From Costus lasius (lineage: Eukaryota > Streptophyta > Magnoliopsida > Zingiberales > Costaceae), in contig CM050454.1 in NCBI GenBank assembly GCA_027563935.2, forward strand, positions 47,086,596 through 47,150,595: a stretch of 64,000 nt of DNA, in the 5' to 3' direction. This document shows positions 36,960-48,247 of this stretch, in pieces. A program made the translations under genes and the position numbers. How positions within the stretch are numbered: the first letter of the stretch is position 1; each line of letters starts with the position of its first letter. The notes beneath the pieces were generated by a model. It was given only the letters and a program-made list of their open reading frames with translations. It had not been told where the DNA came from and did not search any database.

Positions 36960-39620
36960 GTTGGACACTCCATGAGGTTTGGAAATGGATAATTTGTTTA
37001 AGCACAATTATTTTTATTGGTTATAGTGTTCTTTGTGATGGTTTATACAAATTAAAGCTTAATAATTTTTTTGTTAAAACTTTATTAACTTTGCATCATC
37101 ATGTTGCTACTAAATGATGTTTAATATATGAAAGTTTAGCTTACTTGTGGGTTAAATGTTTATGTCATATATCCAAAGAAAGGATACAATGATTGATAAA
37201 GAATAATATCCTTCATGATTTGATTTTATTGATCTTGGTATTTGCATAGATTGTGTTAAAGGAAAATACACAAAATATATAAATAAGAAGAAATCCATAA
37301 GAAGCATATAGCTCCTTGAACTTATACACTGACAAATATAGACCTTTTTGTTGGTGTATATGCCCTAGGACCTAGTTTGGTCAACTTATGTACTACTTGA
37401 CATTGATATTTATATATCATTCTGGCATTGTCGTTGTCATTGATTGTCTACACCTGCGATTGTGTACTTACATGATAATGTCCCTGGAGACAGATTAGAT
37501 CTGTGCTCAAATAATTATCCCCAGTCAATGTACCTCAGTGGATATGGGACAGCTCTGGTACTTGAGAGACTGGTATGTGGGCTGGTTAGGCACGTGGTGC
37601 TAACGCAGACACATGGGTATATCATTGGAGGATATACTGGATAGACCCGCTATGAGGCTATGACTTGGTGTCATGAGTTATCCTCATAAGTGAAAGGAGA
37701 TGCATTGATCCCTTGACTTGAGGTCATTGATCATTCTATATGGTTAGGGACTTGCTTTGATACAACCTAACACCTTGCCGTAGCTGGGAGGTCATAACGG
37801 TTGTTATTGAGCATGTCACGACCCATATGAGAAGATCAATGGACAGACATAGGATTTGCCCCTTCCCTAAGGAAGTATGATATCCATGGAGCTCCTTTAT
37901 GGTTCTATGACTGAGAATGTATGGCCATACCCAGGTGAGAACCTGTTTTAGTCATAGCCATGAGATTGGATGAAAACAAGTGGTGACACACTTGTCCAAT
38001 CGGATATCAGTACGGCAAAGAGACTGTAATGCATCTGTACCTAGTTGCGATGATGGGGATGTCGATGTCGATATCCATTCCAACGACCTGGGTAGCAGCG
38101 ATGCACTGCTAGGTGCCACTCACTGCTTGTGATGACCTCTGGTCACTACTGCCAGTGTCAGAGGAACCTACCGGGTCGCACACCTTGATACTTGAGTTCT
38201 CGTATTGATCGGGAAGCCTTATGATCGAGTTATTGGATAACTCGGATCTAATTGGGAGATTTCATCAGCGCCAATGGGCCTGATGAGATGGAAGAATGTT
38301 ATTGGAGCCAAACTTCATTTTTGGCAGGTTGACCCGTATTTGACCATGGTTGGTCACATTTGGATAAGGGTTGCATTGGATTGGATCCAAGTACTTAATC
38401 AACCCATGTAATGAAGTCTGGGCTAGCTCATTATCCAATGAGGCCGAATGACAAGTTCTCATGAAGAGATGAGAGGCTAAAAGGGTATAATGGGGAGAAA
38501 CATGAACCATTAGGCGCCTAGGGGCATAATGGGGTCATGTTGGCGCCTTTGCTTCATTATGGAAGTAAAGGACGCCTCCCCTCTCTTCCTAGGATGGAAT
38601 GCATGCCTCTATGGCATTGCTTGGGGTGCAAGGCAAGGCCTTGGCGCACAAGGAAAGGCGTGGGGAACAAAAGGAAAGGTTGAATGAGAATTATGGAAAT
38701 GTCTTGGAGACTTTCCTTGTCTCAAACCTCCTCATCCTAGCCCTACACTTGTCATGATCCTAGCCATTACCCTAACCGCCTCTTGCCCTATAAATATGAC
38801 CCTAGTCGCCCCCTCTTGTGGATAATCAATCCTTGAAGGCGTGAACACAAGAAGAGGGGCGAGTGCTTGGAGCAAGGGCGCATCTTCCAAAACCGCAAGC
38901 CTCTTCCTCCTTTCCTCTTGGCGCAAAGAGATCTAGGGCTTGGCGGCTTGGGTAGTTTTCCCTCTTCACTTGGCGCATCTTTTCTCTAGGTGGCGCAAGA
39001 GAAGTAAAAGATCTTCCTAAGGCTTGGATCTTCTTCCCGAGGCTAGCACTAGGCGTGGAAGAAGAGAACTCAAGAGATCCGTGTGTGCGAGACTGCAGAG
39101 GGCGCACACTTGGACGCCTACATCGGCATCGCTCCACTTTGCTCCTAAGGTATTTACTAACTCATCGTGTCGACTCCCTTGCTTGCGATCTTCACTGGGT
39201 TTTTGGGACTGGCCTGTTTCGGGGACATTCTTCCGCTGCGTAAAATGTATGTCCATGACTCTGAAAATTGTAAAATGTCCTCGGGGTTTCCCAACACTTT
39301 TGATGTTCCATCATATGGTGGAGAAAAATATTTTATCACCTTCATCGATGATTTTTCATGTTATTAATATATCTATTTGTTGCATAAAATAATCTATATC
39401 AATACAAGTCTTAGAGGTTTTTATTACTAAGGTTGAAAGATAATTAGATATAAAAGTGAAAATTATTAGATCTGATAGAGGTGGTGAATAATATGGATGG
39501 TATGATAAACTTGGACAACACCCCTAGTCTATTTGCTAAATTCCTTGGAAGGCATGACATATGCGCTCAATGCACAATGCTAGGAGCACTATAACAGAAT
39601 GGTGTTACAAGAAGGCATAA
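36960..39620 (+). pseudogene. Decayed Copia pre-integrase/integrase, split by a solo LTR
   Basis: Conceptual reading of 36990-37348 gives gag-pre-integrase-like patches (LYKLKLNN, HISKERIQ.LIKNNILHDL, and a C..C..GK motif). Across the solo LTR the frame resumes PFDVPSYGGEKYFITFIDDFS, then VERQLDIKVKIIRSDRGGE and a degraded NGV region up to about 39620. These are integrase core motifs around the first and second catalytic Asp. Many stops and indels are present. It belongs to a lineage different from Cop1 and Cop2 (PSYGGEKYF instead of ARGGY.YF). It is the oldest layer recognisable in this part. No LTRs of it could be identified. Confidence 0.75.
37349..39296 (+). mobile_element. Solo Cop2 LTR
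   Basis: A 1948 bp LTR, TGTTGGTG...CCCAACA, with a perfect duplication ctttt (37344-37348 and 39297-39301). The TATA box is at 38789-38796. No primer site follows. Removing it rejoins the integrase frame in the surrounding decayed Copia copy, confirming the insertion. Confidence 0.95.
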
Positions 39621-40516
39621 TCATTGTCATGCCCTAAATGGGCACTAACCTAAGTAGGGTTAGTTATTTACCCATGAAGCATGGCAATAATGATCCATAG
39701 GACAACATATCCCGAGTAAAACCGAAAAATAAATCAAATGATACAATAACATAACTTGTATACCCACAATAACCAGTCTATAAACTATACACAACTAGTA
39801 TCTATATGAAAACCAAAATTAGATGATTAGAAACAAGGTCAAAATGAATCTGATTGATCAAAAATCTCAATACATGGATCAATACAACCTAATCTATAAA
39901 AATATAAAAACATTAGTAGCAATATCAACCCTAAGTATCAAATACAACATGAGTCAGCACTATAAATGACTATCTATCTATCAGGTGCTGATATTATCCA
40001 CAAGGGCCTAGTAGTCTCTATATCTAGCTGTCATTGAGCAATCTCTTTTACTAGAGACAAGGTAATAGGAGCTAGCCCAAATGGATCAGTAGGAATAATA
40101 AGATATGACAATGTATCAAATAATTGAACTAAAATAATCTACCATACATACGAAATAACTCCACAGGAAGAGGACCAACAGAAAAAATAATTTGATAACT
40201 ACACAAGTGTCGTACAATCAAGAGCAACGATCATAAAACTGCTCCATTATAAGCTTGCACTCTAGTAAGAGTGTTTCCACACAATGTAATATCTACCCTC
40301 AATTGGCAGCTCAATGGTGTTGTCTAACAACTAGGTAACCATAGAAAATCTCAAAGGACTCTCTATAGGAAAACTACCAATTGGCACCAAAGCCATAAAT
40401 TAACATCTACAACACACCTCGGTCCACTAGCCTATAAGGCTTCGCCTTGGCTAGCATTGGTACCACACGTGATGACGGTAATACCGGTGGCACCACAATC
40501 CCTACCCATATCTCCG
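39621..40516 (+). other. AT-rich stretch, nothing recognised
   Basis: No open frame of note, no repeat shared with the rest of the window, and no LTR ends seen. It is probably very old transposon or intergenic sequence. Confidence 0.5.
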
Positions 40517-40763
40517 TAAGTGCATGGATGTATCGACGTAATAAAAATATCGATCCCATGGAGACTGCAAAACTAAATATTAATTAAATCATATTTGTGT
40601 CATCTAGGCAAATCAATTAATATAAAAGCTATGATGAAAGCACAATGAAATGGAAGAGGCTATTAAATATTAGGGAAGCTTAGGCATGGGGTTTCACCAT
40701 AAAAATTTACTAAATATTTCTTATTAGCATGCATCAACTATTTAGGAGTGTTAAAATAAAATC
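40517..40763 (-). repeat. Decayed LTR fragment related to element E
   Basis: gtaagtgcatggatgtatcg, then taataaaaatatcgatccca, then a ggcatggggtttcacca block follow the same order as the E LTR (gcaagtgcacagaactatcg; taataaagaaaagtatcgaa; gggactagggtttcatcca). A ccggtggcacca just before it (near 40486) may be a degraded tRNA-Asp primer site, which would make this a 5' LTR end on the minus strand. It is truncated at 40763 by the Cop3 LTR of F. Confidence 0.5.
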
Positions 40764-42056
40764 TGTTAGTGTTTATGCCCTGGGACCTATGGTTGGTCCG
40801 GTGTAGTGTGTATCACATATGTGTTTGATAGATGTCATATCCTGGCATGGTTGTTGTTATGCACCTTGTACATTTGATGCATATGTACATTTGCATAGAT
40901 AATGTCTATAAGGATATAGTTTTTATCTAATATTATTTCTTGTCCCTGGTTGAGTATCATGGTGGATATGGGACAACTATGATACATTTGAGACTAGTAT
41001 ATGTGCTGGTTGAGCACGGGTTGCTAACGCAAGCATATGGGCATATAAAGGGAGATATACTAGACCGACTCATCGTGGTGATTCATCTTGGTGTCACAAG
41101 ATGAATATTACAGTGACAGAGGTTTGCTTGTCTCTGACTTGAGGGGATTGATATCTCTATATGGTGAGTGATGTACTTTGATACAACCTAATGCTTCACC
41201 ATAGTAGGGAAGTCATAATAGTTATCATTGGGTATATCATAAACTCTAGGAGATATTCAATGTGCCAAGAGAGGATTTGCCCCTTCACTGCGAGGAAGCT
41301 TGATGTCCATGGCACCCCTATATGAATGCATGACTGAAAGTGTATGGCCATTTCCATGTGAGAACCTGATTTAGTCATGATGATTTGCTTGGGATAAACA
41401 AGCGTGACGTACTTGTCCAACTTGGACAACAGCCTGGCAAAAGGACAAACACATTCTTGTACTTTATCATAGTTTTAGGGGATGTCAATGATAACTCCAT
41501 TCTGAAGACTTAGGTAGCAATGATGTACTGCTAGGTGTCACTCATTGCTAGTGATGATTTGAGATTATCACTGCCAACGTCTGAAGAACTTACAGGGTCG
41601 CACACCTAGACACTTGAGCCCTTATACTAATCGAATAGCCTATATTGAGTCATTTTGTTGATTTGGATCTATATGAGAGTGTGATTCATCTCAGATGCGT
41701 CTGATGAGACTGAGATGATCATATGGAGATTGGTTATGTTTAAACCCCGGTTGACCTTTGGGTGACCTTGGTTGACCTTCGGGTGACCTCGATAGACTAG
41801 GTCTAGTCGATGGGTCAAAAGTCATATTTTAGCTCTGGAGTTGTTTAGAGGCTTTTACGACTTAATTAAACATAACTTGAGAGGGCTCATGACTTATGCG
41901 CAATTATGAATATTTATATTCATAATATGTGTGCAACTTAAGTCATGGGGGATGCTTGCAACTTAAGTGATTAAACAAATATTTATATTCATAACTTAAG
42001 TGAATAAATTAATATTTATATTCATCACTTACATGACAGGACCCGCCTCAGTTCTC

Positions 42057-42064
42057 TATAAATA
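42057..42064 (+). promoter_or_regulatory. TATA box of Cop3 LTR
   Basis: TATAAATA in ctctaTAAATAagagg, at the place matching the Cop2 TATA box. Confidence 0.65.
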
Positions 42065-42390
42065 AGAGGACTAGGCGCATACACATGCTTGCATTGGAGC
42101 CCTAGCCGCCCACATCTTTATAAGCCCTAGCCGTCATCTTCATGGAGTGGTCCCCACTCTCCTCTCTTGTTGGTGGCACCTCCTAGATGAAGTGGACAGC
42201 AAGGTGATTGAAGAAGGAGCACAAGTTTGAGAGGCTTCCCCTTTCCTTGACGCATAGCTTCTTCTTCCTCATCATCACTTAGCATAAGTGGGAGTGCTGC
42301 CCACTCCTTGCGGCCAAGTGAATAGCTTGTTGCCACAAGAACAAGAGTGATTGGCGCAAGCAACAAGCAAGGATATCTAGGCGTGGATCT

Positions 42391-44190
42391 TGGTAGCCCG
42401 AAAGGGAACACTACAAGTCTGGCACACATGTACCTTGGACTAATCCCCGGCAAAGGCGCTAAAAACTTGATAGGCTTCCGCAAGTGCACAGAACTATCGA
42501 AGTAATAAAGAAAAGTATCGAATCCACAGGGACATTATTGTTAAGTACCAAATAGGGGTATTCTTACTAGCTAAGTGAACCGATTCTAGTGCAAAGTAAT
42601 AATGGAAAACTCACGAACTCAGATAATCAGAGAGATAAATATGGGACTAGGGTTTCATCCACCTTAATTTCAATGATAAGATATAAATAAAAAGGTTCGT
42701 CAATCAAATCTTGCTACGATAAAGACCTAATTTACTTTATAAAGGAATTATCTCACTTTCGTCCAGACAATCACGCAGAGATAAATCCTCACTTTCGCGC
42801 CAGATTTATCCCAAGCTAAAGATAAGTAAATCATCAATCAGAGAATTCAAAGATCACTTTCGTGCATCCGAATTATAGGTTGATAATCTCTAATGGAATC
42901 TCAGGATCACTTTCGTGCATCCGAGTCTCTACACTAGTTCTACTCATGGATCTCCAACGTTTCGATCCTCACTTTCGTGCAAGATCTCCATGTTTGACAA
43001 ATAGACATCGATCTATAGATACATGTTATAATCATGGTAATTATTCTACTAGAACAGATCAAATAGGATCTACCTGAGGAAGGGTTCCTAACATGCAATT
43101 CTAGGGTTCCAAGCTCTCAAGCAAATCACCTTTCAGTCTCATTGTGAAAACTCTAAGAACATAATTAATAACATGCAATTATAGAGAATCTAAGCACAAT
43201 TTATCACAAGAGTAAAATTATCACAACAAAGATTATCATGACGAAAGAAAAGAGTTATCTAATCATTAAAAATCAAAGGCATTAAACCCTATGTCCCAAT
43301 ATAGAATTAAGCTTGCATGGAGGAAGAATTACAATAAAGCATGTTTTCAAATAGTCAAAAATCGAAGAAGGGAAGAAGAAAGGTTACAAAACAGGTGCTG
43401 TAATGAAATTACAACACCGTAATTTGCAGGAAAACTTGATGAATAGTGCTGTCACCACCAATTTCATCGATTCCTCCTCCGATTGAACTCCTCTTCCTCA
43501 GAAACTTCTGGTGCGTCCTCCTCTCCTCTAGGTGAAGCTTCTGAGTGAAAATCACGGCCTCAAATTTCCTCTACGCCTCTCGGCGCGAGGCCAAACCCTA
43601 GCCGTCTCTCTGGCGATTTCTCCCTTTATACTAGATAAACGTTCCCCCTTCCACTTCTAGCATCTTCGTCTCTTAAAGACGAGTCCCGAACATCTTTCGG
43701 ATTTCGATTTGGAGCTCTGGATCAAACGTTATGCCCCTCGCAAATTTCGGGCCCGTAAGAGTCGCGCGACCAGGTGCAAATTACGGCTTAAGAATAAATT
43801 ACGGCAGTGCCGTAAAATCAACTGAACTTTCTGGTCAGAAATTACTCTAAATTACAGCCCGAGTTATTTTTTACGGCACTGCCATATTTTCGGGCAGAAA
43901 TTACACCCGTAATACCCATTACACCCGGGGTGTATTTTTCAAACTCGCTCCGATTTGCATGAAAATTAGCGGGCGGCTTCGTTTCGACGTCCTGAATGCA
44001 TACGTGCGCTCAAATCCTTCAAAATCCATCAAAATATGGCACTTTTATCTGAAATTCATGAAAAACAAGAAATTCTATAGATTCCGTAATATTTAGCAAA
44101 TAATGCTTAAAAACAAGCAAAAGTTAATAAATATGACACGAAAAGAAATATAAAATGGCATGAAATTTACTATAAATTTCGGTGTCATCA
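42391..44190 (-). repeat. Element E 3' LTR (1800 bp)
   Basis: It holds five copies of a tcactttcgtgc-like motif (42753, 42789, 42854, 42907, 42969), a palindrome ttacggcagtgccgtaa (43799-43815) and an internal primer-site-like segment (42446-42469). Its TATA box is intact. Confidence 0.92.
43624..43630 (-). promoter_or_regulatory. TATA box of element E 3' LTR
   Basis: The minus strand reads TATAAAG in ctagtataaagggag. The matching place in the 5' LTR (49478-49486) reads tatcgaggga, so the box is lost there. Confidence 0.5.
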
Positions 44191-44589
44191 AATACATAAG
44201 GCTCAAACTTTGCTTGTCCTCAAGTAAAAATCAAAAATTGATCATAAGAATAACCTTTTCATGCTCAATAAATTTTTAAAATACAAACCATCAATGAAAA
44301 ATTCCACCAATTGATTTACAAAACTTCAAATAAACATATTATCCTTAGAACTCAACCCTTTAGATTCACAATTCAATTAAATAAAACCTTGTAACTTGTA
44401 TAATAAATAGAATTTTCAATCTCATGATTTCACCCAGTTTTCAGTTCAAATCTATCATGCTTTTGTTTACAGGAATTAGGTTTCCAAGATCTTTTTCCAC
44501 ACATGATTTTTTTTTGTTTGTTTTTGTGAAGATGGCATGTACCCACTTAGATACACACTTTTTATTTTTGACTTCAACTCTTGTCTTCG

Positions 44590-44717
44590 ATACCACTGTC
44601 AATTTTACACAGTGCCAAGTAGTGGAGTCTTATTATTTTTCACTCTCATTATTTTTCATGCATAGACTTCAAACCATCTCTTAGGTACCACTGTCAATTT
44701 TACACAGTGCCAAGTAG
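44590..44717. repeat. Duplicated 32 bp hairpin segment in element E
   Basis: The sequence starting taccactgtcaattttac occurs at 44590-44621 and again at 44686-44717, each containing the inverted pair cactgt/acagtg around a 9 base loop. Confidence 0.8.
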
Positions 44718-46445
44718 GGGAGTCTCTCACTATTTTTATGGATCTTGGCTTCTTATTTTCCAACAAATAGCAAAATAGACTAAACATCTACTAGGTTTAT
44801 CAATTGACATCAATTCAATAATCATACTCATATACTCATTTTATTCAAAAGGAATAGTTTCACCTTTAGATCTTATTCTTCAAATAACACATCTACCCAA
44901 AATTTCATGCATCAACCAATGTCAAATTTCAAAAATAGATATGCACTGAAGAAATAAATCTAACATGATAGGGTTTTTCTCTAATCACAAGTATAAATAC
45001 TCACATCATCAAGGAAGACATTTTATCAATAGAAATTTTATCAATAAATCATGCCATTATATGGTAGAAAGTGGATCGTATGCTTTCATCAATTTTAACA
45101 ACAAATTTGAATAATATCATCATCAAAACAATGAGTTCCATATATCCATAAAATCATTTTTCAAGTGAAAACCAATAAGTAGTATAAATATGATAAAGTC
45201 AAAGATGCACTATATGAAATAGTCATTAATAAGAGAGTGCAAGTGAGACTCACAAAACTAAATAGATCATGCTCAATCATTGTCAGGCCAATGCAGCTGG
45301 GTCCAAAGATACGCCTTTTGAAAATTTTCTGCAAAATTTAAGGTACATAAGGCTCATATAAGGCTCAGATCAAAAACAGTCTCAAAAAATAATAATGAAA
45401 ACAAATAATCTCAAGAGAGGATCAGAGATGTCGCCGGAGGTCTGAAGAGGATGCCGGTGAAAAGAGTTGAGCAGGCAAGAAGCAGAGGTGGAATAGATGC
45501 TAGATGAAAAGCTGATGTCAATGATGATGATGCTGATAGTAGAGTGCGTAATCTCCAGTGGCCTACTAGAGATCACAGTCCTAGAGGTGAGATCGTTGGC
45601 CGGTGGGTGTGAGAGATAGCTCTACAAAAATAGAATATCAGTCACTAATGAATATTCTACTGCATAAATAAAATAAATGGAATAAGAGGCAGCAAAAGAA
45701 GTAAGAATCTGCAGATGGTATAATCCAGTGTCGACGGCTGGAAATAGTGATGTCAGAGGCAGATGCAGTGGTTGCTAAAGGTGGAAGATAGTTGCTCTTG
45801 AAGATTTCTAGATCTGGAGGCAAACGAAGAAAAAACAGGTGGAAAGCAAATAGTGCAGTTTTTGAATTTTTTATGAAAAGTAGCCATACCCTAGAATAAA
45901 ATTTAATGATCCAAATAGAAAATGGACAGAACCATGTGGTAGAATAAAACTCATTCTTTTCAGGTGTATAAAAAATAAAGGATCAAAATCTGTTAGGAAT
46001 TTTGGGTATCAACAGAAAGAAGGCTATTTAGATTACAAAACTGCAAAAACTGCACAAAATTTAATAAAATTCAAAAGGTTGCTATGTGTCCTAGAATGAT
46101 CAGAAAATATTTTCGTGAAAATAATTTATCCACAAGATAGAATGACACACAAACTTCAAATTCCAAGTGAAAAATCCTGATTTCAATTATTTAAGCAACT
46201 TAAAAACTTGCTGCAAAAATGCTAATCAGATTAGTCAGAAAAAACTGCTGCATAAATTAATCATAATCAAAAAGTTGCTATGTGTTTCGGAATGATCCAT
46301 GAATTCTAAAATTCAGAAAAAAATATCCAGATGATAAACAAAGATGAGTACTTCGTGATGGTGCAAGAGATAAAAATTTTTCCCAACCTAGTTTCTTAAA
46401 ATCGCAGCTAGAAAAAACCTACTCAATAAGTAGAGGGCAGCTTTA

Positions 46446-46640
46446 AAATACGGTACCGTAAAAGGCCTTACGGCAGTGCCGTAATTTACAAAGAACTCTT
46501 GGGTTAAAAACTACTCAAAAATATGGTACCGTGAACAATATTACGGTAGTGTCGTAAAATACAAAAACTCTCGGGTGGAAATCGGACTAGAAATACGGTA
46601 CCGTAAGGCAGATTACGGTAGTGCCGTATTTTGAAAAAAA
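46446..46640. repeat. Three tandem units with paired palindromes in element E
   Basis: Each 72-73 bp unit has tacggtaccgta (46449-46460; mutated at 46522-46533; 46594-46605) followed about 12 bp later by tacggcagtgccgta or a one-base variant. The intervening sequence (actctcgggt-like) also repeats. Confidence 0.8.
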
Positions 46641-47108
46641 AATTATTCTCCCTGCAAAACAAAAAGAAAAATTAATTCTAAAAATAAATAAAAATAATAG
46701 AAGCTAAACTAAGATAGAGTGCTTGGGTTGCCTCCCAAGAAGCACTAATTTTAGGTCCATAGCTTGACCAAAAATCAATATCATGGTGAAGTAGGTGAAT
46801 CGGTTCCAAAGTATAAAGCATGTAATTTTCTGCATTTTCTTTTTCCCAACAGTTTAGCCACTAATCCAAATATCTAGAATTCAAGACAAATCATGATCAA
46901 TGTGGCTTTCTCGAATATGCAGAAATTATAATCAGAATTTTCAAATCCAGTCAATGTAATCTTTATGATCTTTCTATGTTTATCAAAAAGCAAAATCATA
47001 AGTCCTTTCTTCAAATTAATATTTTCAATGGCAATAACAAAAGGACTTTGATCAAAATAGTCAAGTATTGGATCATCATAATAATGTTTATGTCTTTCAT
47101 TAGGCTCC

Positions 47109-47968
47109 TCAATAAAAAATCAATTTTTCAAATTCATCAAAAGATTCAACAAAAGATAAGGGCAAAACATCAGAGTGAGATTCATCAGTGTTTGTAACAT
47201 TCCAATCTTTTTCAACTTCCTCATGTTCATCATCAAACAATTTTTCAATATCAAAATTATCAACAAAATCAAGATGAGACTCTTCAAAATTAATTTCCTC
47301 ATTCATCCCCACAAATAATTCATCATTAGAAGAGTCAAAATTAGAATCATATGAAAAAGAATTAATAGAATTAGAGTTGACCACAAGAGATTTATCATTA
47401 ATTTCAAAAATATCACCAAAATCACAGTGGGGCTCATCAATGTCTATAATTTTTAACCTTCATCATGCTCATCAGATTTAACCATAAATAAGATATTATC
47501 AAAATCAGAATTATCATCAAAAGAAAGTTCTTCAATTTCAATTTTCTCAATCTTTTCCTCAAATAAATTAGCAGATGAATTAGTTCTACAATCATCAAAA
47601 TCAGAGTGAGATTCAATAATATTCACATAAGGCTCAATCTCAAAACAATCATGATCACAGGGGGAATTTTCTAATTGAAGTTCCTCAGTATCAAATTCAA
47701 ATTGTGGTTGAGAAACATGATCATAGCAATCATCATATAAAGAAGTTCGGTTTTCCCATCTAGAATACAATTGATCTTATTCTTGCCATGATAAATTTGG
47801 TTTTAAAAATGGGCAATTAGAGGAACAATGATCAGGATATCCACAAATAACGCAATATTCAGAAGAACAAGATTGCATATAAGAGTTAAATTGATCTACA
47901 AGAGAATTACCTTTTGGCATGTATACCTCACCTCTTTCAGTTGCCTAGGAGGTGTGATTAAATGACAT
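47109..47968 (-). pseudogene. Element E gag-like ORF with a CCHC zinc knuckle
   Basis: It starts at ATG 47968, about 255 bp after the primer site, where gag should begin. One frame runs to 47453 with two stops (47945-47947 TAG; 47777-47779 TAA). After a frameshift near 47455 it continues to 47109, in all about 286 codons. Near the N-terminus it has CVICGYPDHCSSNC, a perfect CX2CX4HX4C nucleic-acid-binding knuckle. The rest is very acidic and contains degenerate repeats (ESHSDFDD, EPHCDFGD, ESHLDFVD, ESHSDVLP; SDEHDEG, DDEHEEVE). No capsid fold is recognisable, so it is shorter than any full gag. It may package element RNA or be a reduced gag remnant; function is inference. Confidence 0.7.
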
Positions 47969-48223
47969 GTTTTCAAATCTATCAAGAACAGAAAGATAAT
48001 CCAACACCAATCAATGAAAATTTTTTTTATTTTTTTTTTCAGAATATAGAAAAAAAATAGAAAATCTACAACACAAGCAAATTCACAAATCTTCAGATAT
48101 CACAGTTCTGTCACAACTGTGAAAATCCAAAACCTGCAAAAAGAAAAAATAAAGTTAAATCTAAAACAAAAAATACTTAGTCTAGCAATACTAACAACTA
48201 TTTTGATATTAACAAAACTAAGG

Positions 48224-48241
48224 TCCCCGGCAACGGCGCCA
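48224..48241 (-). other. Element E primer binding site (tRNA-Asp)
   Basis: The plus strand tccccggcaacggcgcca is the 3' end of plant tRNA-Asp (GTC) as I know it, so the minus strand is an 18-base complementary primer site. It is separated from the LTR by 6 bases. Confidence 0.88.
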
Positions 48242-48247
48242 AAAACT

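Larger units (their letters stand above)
44191..47108 (-). other. Element E non-coding internal region
   Basis: AT-rich, no conserved protein domain in any frame. It contains a duplicated 32 bp hairpin-bearing segment (44590-44621 and 44686-44717), the ttgaggacaagcaaag signature (44209-44224) and three 72 bp palindrome-bearing units (46446-46640). Short ORFs (44424-44684, 45382-45576, 45638-45823) look like chance. Confidence 0.7.

Noticed and set aside
42753..42980. Regularly repeated motif as a CRISPR-like or satellite array
   Set aside because: Spacing is irregular (36-65 bp), the motif is about 12 bp, and it sits inside a plant LTR.
48224..48241. Possible tRNA-Asp gene fragment
   Set aside because: Only the terminal 18 bases match and they abut an LTR, which is the definition of a primer binding site. 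No cloverleaf is present.
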